Below, in pieces: positions 56,473 to 64,000 of a stretch of DNA of 64,000 nucleotides. Both the position numbers and the translations under genes were made by a program. Under the pieces are notes generated by a model that did no database searches, was not told the DNA's origin, and worked only from the letters and a program-made list of their open reading frames with translations. The DNA comes from Rhyacophila brunnea (Eukaryota; Arthropoda; Insecta; Trichoptera; Rhyacophilidae): assembly GCA_022495005.1 (NCBI GenBank), contig JAGYXB010001942.1, forward strand, positions 1 through 64,000, in the 5' to 3' direction. Position 1 is the first letter of the stretch, and the number at the start of each line of letters is the position of its first letter.

Positions 56473-57048
56473 TCCCATCATAGGTCCAATAGAGTCAGCT
56501 ATGCATAGACTCATAGTAATTGAGTAGTGAAAATGTAATTATAATATTATTGTGATTTCGAAGAGAAAGCACTACAAATTTATATTTTTATCTCCTTAAT
56601 CAGCTGAATCCCTTTAAAAAATGGTGCTTACTTAATGCTAAATATTGTAAGACAGTTATCGATTGTCGTTAATTTTATAGCATGTGAAAAATTCACCGTT
56701 TTTTTTTTTATTATCATGTTTAATATACAAAATCTATTTTTATATTAACAAAAAATCGCGAATCTTTTTAATATTAGGCGGACTAATACGAATACATACC
56801 TTTATTACATAGTTAATTAACCCGTAATATTTGAATCTGTTGATTGTAACTGACTTTAACTTAATAATATGTTTAGTATACATACAATACAACACGTAAT
56901 GTGTGTGTAAGCAAAAGTTTTGTATTACGTAAGGGGCACATTTTTTGCTACTGCCCCAGACGCAAAAACAACTTGCTACGCCATTGTATAAACACTGTTT
57001 TAACAACGTGGAAGCATTGAATACATGTGTTTCAGTAGTATAATATAA
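56473..57048. other. AT-rich stretch with a possible hAT-end remnant
   Basis: At about 56940-56985 the reverse complement reads CAATGGCGTAGCAAG and TCTGGGGCAGTAGC, resembling a decayed hAT end. No partner end was found. An 88-codon minus ORF across it is not supported. Confidence 0.3.
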
Positions 57049-57949
57049 TATCGACCCTTAATCGGCAGAACAACGTAAGCGACAATTCATAAATTTTAGA
57101 GGAGAAGGTTTTTTTTAAATTATTTCCGTAATAAGTTCCAAAAATGAATTCTGTTAATGTGGTTAATAATAATTGGTTACTGCCTATACGGAAATTATAA
57201 AACAATTGCAATAGTGCTTTTAGTTTTCGAGATAGTGGCGGTAACGCTGTTTTGCTTATGTCTATGACACGATATTTTTTCCAGGCATGTCGCTTACGCT
57301 ATTTGGCGTAGTCGTTTTTATTTATAAATTTCATGCTAATTATCATCACAGGGCATTACTAATTAAGTATTAAAATAAATAACATAAGCACCCATTTATT
57401 TTACGAAAGGGGACGTTGTTAAATAAATTAAAAATACTTTGACTTTTTAAATTAATATTTTTGCTTGTAGATACTTAATCACATATAGGTAAAATAAAAA
57501 TAAATGATTGGTATTTTTAAGGTTTCGCTTATATTATTAATATTATCAGGTATTGCTATTTTTCAAAATGAAATAGGTACGTATCTACTCGTACATAATT
57601 AAATATGGGGACCTACTAATTATGATAAAATAAAATTGTAATCAACTATTCAGTTTTACAAAAAAATTATTGTCCCACATTTTTTAAGCAGTAATCGCTG
57701 TATTATCCTCATTCACTCATTCATCCGTCATCTCTGAGGGATATTACATTTAACACAGAGACTTTTAAGATCGTTATACTGGATCTCCGATATTGGTGAT
57801 TTAGCACTATACAGCAAGGGTGGCTGCGCTTAAAGCATCACAGCACTTGATCGGGATCTGATGACATTTTCTAGGTCTAACAGTTTAGTCCTACTGTCAC
57901 CAGAGTAGGTACAATATTTGGTAAGTTTTTTAAATTATGCCTTTCGTAA

Positions 57950-58800
57950 TTCACCAAAATTAATTTTGAACTTTGAAGAAAATGCAAGTAGCAGCGAAAG
58001 ATTTCCAGTCACGGAATTCTGCATATGACATGATGACCTAGCGTTGGAAATGATGGTGGGTCATTCTGATAGTGCCTAAACTACTCTGAATATAAATGAC
58101 TCAATTGTCGCATGAAGGGAATCGCCCGGCATCGTAGTACGACCAGTGGGTCTATTCTATACTTATCGACCGCTAAACGAAAATGTATTTCTATCAATTC
58201 AATGAAAGTTGAATTTTTCATAAAATAAGATAGCATACCCAGTGTTGCCCGGTTCTTATTCTGACCAATCACAGTATAATAATTCCTTGATTTTTTCCCG
58301 CTTTGTCAGTCCTGTTCAAAGATTTGTGCATGATTGCTGAGATCTCATTACTGCCACGTTTACCATCAGTTTCACCCCATAAAAAGCAGTATCCATCATT
58401 TGTTCCACTTTCGTAGATACTTTCATTATAGTATATCGACTAGGGAGTGTTTAGCACCTTCTCGAGGTCAAAACTTGCGCACAAAATGTCATTGTGATTT
58501 TTACTTTTGGCCAGATCATTAAAGAACATCTCCTTGCATTTATCCTTTACGGTAAGGGGACATTTGTAAGTATCCGTTTCAATTAGCCGAAGTCTCTCGT
58601 CACCAGACATATTTGTTACTTTCTCGCAAAAAGAACACTATTATCTTTTTTGGTAGATGAAAACCCAAGTTGAACTTACTGTCTATTAAATACGTTTCTG
58701 AAAACATTCCGAATCACGACATTAGTGGATTCATTCAAAGAATCCAAATTTTCAGTATAAATTTTATACTTATACATTTTTAACATTTCAAAAATCTACA
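57950..58800 (-). pseudogene. Degenerate DNA transposase, minus strand
   Basis: Hand translation in shifting frames gives, in order: MYKYKIYTENLDSLNEST, a FNLGFHLPKK segment, ETDTYKCPLTVKDKCKEM, CASFDLEKVLNTP, ESGTNDGYCFLWGETDGKRG followed by SNEI, GQNKNRATLGMLSYFMK, MPGDSLHATIES and AEFRDWKSFAATC. This order (FNLxFxxPKKD, SFDLQKVLxTP, CxLWxExxxKRGSNEI, CxGQNKNR, DSxHxxIE) is that of a transposase-like family often deposited as uncharacterised proteins in insects and cnidarians. At least three frameshifts, several stops and an inserted MITE end show it is dead. Domain naming (I recall DUF7869) is from memory. Confidence 0.7.
58143..58178 (+). mobile_element. MITE terminus fragment (same family as 53372-53574)
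   Basis: GTGGGTCTATTCTATACTTA followed by TCGACCGCT matches the left arm of the 53372 MITE. It interrupts the transposase remnant between GQNKNR and the DSLHATIE motif. Confidence 0.7.
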
Positions 58801-59212
58801 GGAAGATACTATTCTTCGTAGATTATTCCGACAGTAGTGAGATGGAACGGCGGGTAATTATTGTTTAATAAACTCTCTTACCAGGTTTATTTTATCTCAG
58901 CCAGTTTTACTGGACGGCGCGAGCTTTGCTCCCAAATCGGTTTTCGCACAACTCACTACCAGACGGACCACCGAATAAACCGTACCGTAGCTTACACTAT
59001 CAAATAACGTCGGTTACGTTGTTTTGCTCTACTTTATAATGCGATACAAGTTAAAACGCTAAAAGGCACAGACCCTAAAAAAATGTCACGCGATTGAGAT
59101 CGGGCTCTAATATTTTTGTCACTTATGCGCTAGGTGATATTGAACAGTTCTCCATTTAAAACGCAATTTACCAAAAAGTGTCGCTTACGTTGTTCTGCCG
59201 ATTAAGGGTCGA

Positions 59213-60368
59213 TATATGCCGAGGATTTCAAGCGTTGAGTCTCAACATTAGAAAAACAAGCTGTCTGAGACCATAGCAATCAATGAATTAAAGACAACCA
59301 AATTTCATATCAAATTGTCAGTCTAGGGCCGAACTATAACCGAAAATACGTGGCACTAAGTTGCAACTGCATGCAAAATTGATTATGAAAATATCAACGT
59401 TTTTTAAGATTTTCTCTGACGATTGCAAATGCATACTGCCGTATACCACAATACTTAGAGCAGACATACTATATAATTTGTTACGCTGATTATGGTTATA
59501 ACATTGTTTTTATAAGACATTCGCACACGCTCCGTCAGCTACGTTTAACACATGCGAATTTCGGATGGCCACTAGTGGTTGCGACATGTCGTACTCACAA
59601 GTTTTGACATGTACACTAGTATAAGAGATTGAACACAGCGCATCACACGATAAGCAGTATCTCTCATCGCATACCATCTCAACAATTGAAACATTGATTT
59701 TTCCTAGTAATTCGAGCCCATTGACCGATATATAGGTATTAAAAATATGAATAAATCAGTGAGAGGCCTCGGAACCCTTATCGAATATGTAATAAACCCC
59801 GATGTAATTAAATTAATGTAAATAAGAACGTATTGTTCCGATAAATAGATCTGTTCTTCCTATACCGTTCAACATTAACCCGGCTTCTTTTGTTCGACTT
59901 CTATTCCACCCTGTCACAATGCTTATGTATTTGGACGGATTATATAAAGGCAGTGCTTCTAAAACTGAGGTACACAATATAATTGAAGGGTTACTCGGTT
60001 TAATGTCGTTTTCATAATATTATTCAACTCCAATCGTGCACGTTTCTAAATAAGGGTAAGTATAAGTCGTAGGTAATTTCGTAATATAATTTTGTCATAA
60101 ATATTATAATTAAAAAAAGGTAACAAGAAAAAATCAGATATTTTGCATTAATATGGTGACCATTCATAAGCTAACATAATAATATATAAAAAGAACTCTC
60201 GGATTTGATTCCAAAGAGTGCTCCAGATTTTATTATCATTATTATTAACTCCTTAACATAAAAAGACTCATAATTAAATGGTTTCTAAGGTGGTTCGAGG
60301 GTATACAGGTAAAATCTACATAGCATGTCACTAAAGGGGTACTAAAATGACGTAAGTTTAGGAAACAC
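59213..60368. other. AT-rich stretch, nothing recognised
   Basis: No ORF, tRNA-like box or bounded repeat found. Confidence 0.3.
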
Positions 60369-60371
60369 TAA

Positions 60372-61078
60372 GAGCCGAGCCACACCGGGCGACTCTGGTC
60401 TCGAAACCAGTCGCCGAGACCAGACCGATGCATTCAGTTATATGGAACATGCCACACCTGGTCGCCCAGTAATCGCGCAAGCAATAAAGTCGCGCGATCA
60501 GTAAAATATCCTTCGTGCCCTCGGTCTGGTCTCCTGGTCTCTCTGGTCTCTCTGGTCGGGCGATCGGTAGCGATGTATGAAAACATATAGCTATGTATTG
60601 AGCGCTGCCACACTAGGCGACCAGTCACCGGCAGCCACGCCGCATTTTTTGCATTATTGCGTGTACATTCATTATTATTATTATTTATTGGCTGTCTCTC
60701 TGCACCGCGATTTCCTAACTATCGACTCGTGTGTCAGCCGACGACATTACGTAATTGTGACGTCAGCCAATACACGCTCGAGGCATGCCGCCCAGCACAC
60801 AGTGCTCACCATAGATATTATTATGATGAAACACCTATATGTGTATGGTGACAATGAATAACGCCACTGTCTGACCAGCGTTATTTTCTAGAATGCTATT
60901 ATCACTCCGGTAGTACGTCACAATGATGTCATATGACGTCATGTCGACCGGGCGGCTTGCACTTGCAAGTTCTAACATAGGGCCCCTGGTCGCCTGCAAG
61001 TCGCCCGAGTAAATCGCCCAGGAAGAACAGTCGCGCGACTGGAGTCGCGGACCAGAGTCGCCCGGTGTGGCTCGGCTC
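60372..61078. mobile_element. TIR element, 707 bp, TAA target duplication
   Basis: A 29-bp perfect terminal inverted repeat begins GAGCCGAGCCACACCGGGCG and continues ACTCTGGTC. It is flanked by TAA at 60369-60371 and 61079-61081. Subterminal regions are full of CCAGTCGC/GCGACTGG blocks and GGTCTCTCT repeats. A TAA/TTA duplication points to PIF/Harbinger. Overlapping 64-94-codon frames inside show no transposase features. Confidence 0.88.
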
Positions 61079-61081
61079 TAA

Positions 61082-61270
61082 GTACTATGCTAGAGAGATA
61101 GCAGCCCATCTTATATCAGGAAAATACTGACTTCCCAAGTGGGTGAAATCCTGATTTCATGTGTATAATTTCATACTTTATAACCAGCATACTCAAGAAC
61201 AGGTACAAGTATTTTACTTTATTTACAGTGCAAAATACATTTAAAATATAATATATTATAAAGCATGCTA
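61082..61270. other. AT-rich stretch, nothing recognised
   Basis: Short flank between the TIR element and the microsatellite. Confidence 0.2.
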
Positions 61271-61272
61271 TT

Positions 61273-61299
61273 GTATATATATATATATATATATATATC
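61273..61299. repeat. (TA)n microsatellite
   Basis: About 13 TA units in a row. Confidence 0.9.
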
Positions 61300-63350
61300 T
61301 CAAATAGGTATATAATAATTATGATTCTGGCTGATTTACAGGAAAAAAATGGACAAATGTAACACGATGTAGGTACACGCAGAGAAAATTTGACTGTCTC
61401 ATAAAATATTTATTATAATTATTATATTTAATTTAACCAAAAAAATGTTTAAATGGATTGTTGCACTGACTATTATTATGCTTTATTCCTAATTTTAACT
61501 ATTGTGTAAATGTTACCAACTCCCGTGTGTACAGTATTTAAGGCCATCCTGTGTACGACTAGAATATAGTATTATAATACGATTGAAAAGAAACTGTAAA
61601 AAATATTCATTGTACCCTTTCTATTATGTTTGATATTTCAATACTGGAATTATAATTTCCATTAGTATTCACCAGGTTATAGTGTATTTTTTCCATTGTT
61701 ACAAAGGTCATAAATATTCTTCGGGTGATTTATGACTGACGTCACGTCCCGCGAAATATTCCTATAAAGCCTTAAAAAGTGAAATCAACTCAATTTCGCG
61801 TAAAATTTTCATGACGAGAAAAACAATAAACGAAAGGAACACTTCCGAAACGGTACATGAATAAAAATTCATAAAACGATCAATACACAAAAAAGCCGCT
61901 TTGACTAATGAACCATGAATTTAATGACGCGAAGATGTCAATAATAATAAAAATGTATTTTTACCTTTCAAGCATTTATTTTTTGATATGCTAATTTGTT
62001 TTTTTTTGTCTATTGGCTTATAGCCTGGCAAGTGATCACGTGGCTTATTTAGATTCGTGTTTTATATTTTATTTTTATTTTCCTTTAGTAAAGCCAATAA
62101 TTGGCTTTACTAAAGGAAAATAATCTCCTCGGCAACAAAGAAAATTATTTTCAGTTAGGCACTGAAAAAATCGCCCTTTTTATAACTCGCGAAAGGTTGT
62201 TTTCTTCAAAAAAAAAATCTGTTTGTATACGAAATTAAATTAGTGTTTATCAAAGAAAAATATACAACACCGTTTAAAAAGATGGCAGTAATTGGCAATC
62301 ATATTATACCATAAGTTGTTCGCATTATAATATATTATTTTTTTAGTAGAATCCATTTCACGTTGATTTTTATACAAAAAAGTTCTCAATGAATTCTTCA
62401 ATACCAAGGATTCATTCTCTTTCGAAATGACATATTATTATTTGGATCCATGCGCACAAGTACTACTGTATGTTTTTTTTTGTTGGGTACCTACTTTGTT
62501 TGCATTATATTATATTTTTACTAAGTATAATATTTTACTAGTATTGTCTTTAGAACAAAACGACAATTCATAACTATAACAAAAAAATAACACCATAATT
62601 GAGATACATATTATTACATGACCAGCACCTGCATTTAATACGATATCTATTAAGTATTATTAAAGAATACTATTATAATATATAATATGTGAATGTTTTA
62701 GGTCAGCGTATTCATTTAGAATTATTATTTTATTTACATTTCATACAAAAAGCGATAAATTTATTATGACCCTGTTTAAGCATAAAATTCGACAGCATTT
62801 AACTGAATAATTTAGAATTATTAAAAAAATAGTTTTATAACAATGTGGGAAAATTAATTAAATATTGTATAATTATCAGAGATAAATTTCAATCTTTTGT
62901 AGTCATATGAATTGATTATTAGTAAGTATAATTTAATATTTATTTTTTATCAAAAATGCAGATAAACCATTTGAACTTTGACAAAATAGATGCGTAGGTT
63001 AATTTATCGGCATGAAATCACGTAGAAGTAAAATACTGCGAACCTATAATTATATATAATATTGCATTCAGAGAGTAAATTTTTATATTAGAAATAAACG
63101 GTAACTACATGAAAAAAATACAGTAAAACCTTATTCACATACTTCATTATAACCAGAATGATTTTTTTCCTAATTAGGTACAATGGGTTCCGTAAAAGTC
63201 TTTACCTGTCGTTTACGTCTTCAGCATTCATATTATGTTAGCAAATCATAAATTTAATATATAATAAACTTAGTATTATTAATTTCTATATGGGTTCATC
63301 CAACTTTGGGTTTACGATAGTTTATACTAAGTAATATATAGGTACGTGTA
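61300..63350. other. AT-rich stretch, no gene
   Basis: Apart from the perfect inverted repeat at 62075-62123, I see nothing supportable here. Confidence 0.35.
62075..62123. repeat. Perfect 24-bp inverted repeat with 1-base centre
   Basis: TTATTTTCCTTTAGTAAAGC then CAAT, one A, then the exact inverse. It would form a cruciform or a tight hairpin. It could be the two joined ends of a deleted foldback element. Confidence 0.9.
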
Positions 63351-63360
63351 TATAAATTAT

Positions 63361-63858
63361 TAGGGATTGCAATACTGGTATTTCAAAACTAGTTTCCCAG
63401 TATCTTTCGATACCGAAATACCGGTTTTAAAAATCAGACAATACCGATATATTCGGTATAGAAAGTGGAAACAAAACGTATTAATTAACATAAAAGGTTT
63501 AACAGGACTATACTTTTGTTAACATTGTTGGATATTCTTAAGAGATAAAAGTAAAAGTTTAATAAACTAATAAAACATTTGGTGGAATTACCAGTGGGGC
63601 ACATACACATCTAATAACACTTCATAATATACATTTTTTGAAAGATCACTCTAAGAAGAAAGTGCAAATAGTTCAACTACTAGGTATTTGTAAACATCAG
63701 CATCTCTACCGTATCTTACCTTTACCTATTATTAAACGTTTATATGTAGATATTTTTGCTATAAAATATTAATATTTTAAAGAGAATTTTGTATTATATA
63801 TGTATATTTATCGGTACAAATACTTTTGGTATTTTCACTCGGTATTCCAATCTATATG
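63361..63858. repeat. Possible decayed hAT-like element with GCAATACTGG-type ends
   Basis: TAGGGATTGCAATACTGGTA on the left resembles the reverse complement of the right, TAGATTGGAATACCGAGTG. Repeated ATACCGGT/ATACCGATA blocks lie just inside the left end. No matching 8-bp duplication was found, so boundaries are tentative. Confidence 0.4.
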
Positions 63859-64000
63859 CATAATGCTGCCGTAAACTGATCAATAACTTTCTACACTTAA
63901 AATGATAATGTAAATATTGAAAATTTGTTTACAAAATGTTTTTATTAATGATGTGGTCAGACAATGTAATACATGAAAAATATTCTTTTCCGAATAATTG

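Larger units (their letters stand above)
57051..59212 (-). mobile_element. 2.16-kb TIR DNA transposon with degenerate transposase
   Basis: The 34-bp terminal inverted repeats match perfectly: TCGACCCTTAATCGGCAGAA then CAACGTAAGCGACA at 57051-57084, and its inverse at 59179-59212. TA lies outside both ends. Subterminal copies of a CGGTTACGTTGTTTTGC-like motif occur near 57235, 57289 and 59008, possibly transposase-binding sites. A broken transposase lies on the minus strand. A fragment of the MITE family seen at 53372 lies inside at 58143-58178. Confidence 0.85.

Noticed and set aside
1..64000. Search for a host multi-exon gene in the non-repeat stretches
   Set aside because: Short coding-like pieces exist, but I could not chain any with splice sites and a shared protein family. 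I therefore report none.

Overview
This is AT-rich animal DNA, almost certainly from an insect. It is dominated by transposable elements, and I find no intact host gene. The insect assignment rests on short arrays of CCTAA/TTAGG, the ancestral insect telomere repeat, on abundant tRNA-derived SINEs, and on hAT, Ty3/gypsy, LINE and TIR elements of insect type. The frequent TAGGTACCTAC-like strings and overall AT content resemble aphid genomes. That narrower assignment is inference only.

The dominant feature is a complete Ty3/gypsy-type LTR retrotransposon on the minus strand (6899-20715, 13.8 kb). It has 2.6-kb LTRs that are about 98.5% identical by eye, a 4-bp target duplication CTAC, a primer-binding site, a polypurine tract, gag (17246 to 16209) and pol (16016 to 10896). 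Three traits are unusual. Gag and pol lie in one frame separated by a single UGA. An AT-rich, Asn/Ser/Lys-rich segment of about 500 or more residues separates the gag zinc knuckle from the protease. The non-coding region after pol carries a 52-bp tandem array.

The rest is a graveyard of smaller elements, many of which can be delimited to the base. hAT-type elements with 8-bp target duplications lie at 4077-4673, 24356-24933, 34017-34348, 39894-40607 and 47747-48631, with an older relative of the last at 27044-27626. Two of these keep the C-terminal dimerisation region of a hAT transposase. A TIR-bounded 2.16-kb DNA transposon at 57051-59212 holds a broken minus-strand transposase that a simple ORF search misses. 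Foldback or TIR elements lie at 45773-46972, 52263-52415, 53372-53574, 54279-54622 and 60372-61078. A solo LTR with a 5-bp duplication lies at 30798-31167. LINE tails lie near 5400-5620, 29185-29550 and 34840-35280. At least two tRNA-derived SINE families and a 5S-rRNA-like fragment (42190-42260) are scattered about.

Nested insertions give a relative history. A 1.2-kb TIR element split a SINE (45.7-47.2 kb), a MITE split another SINE (53.35-53.64 kb), and a 576-bp segment split one copy of a 166-bp three-unit tandem repeat (55.4-56.5 kb). The remaining stretches, several kilobases each, are AT-rich with only short unsupported ORFs and may be intergenic or intronic.
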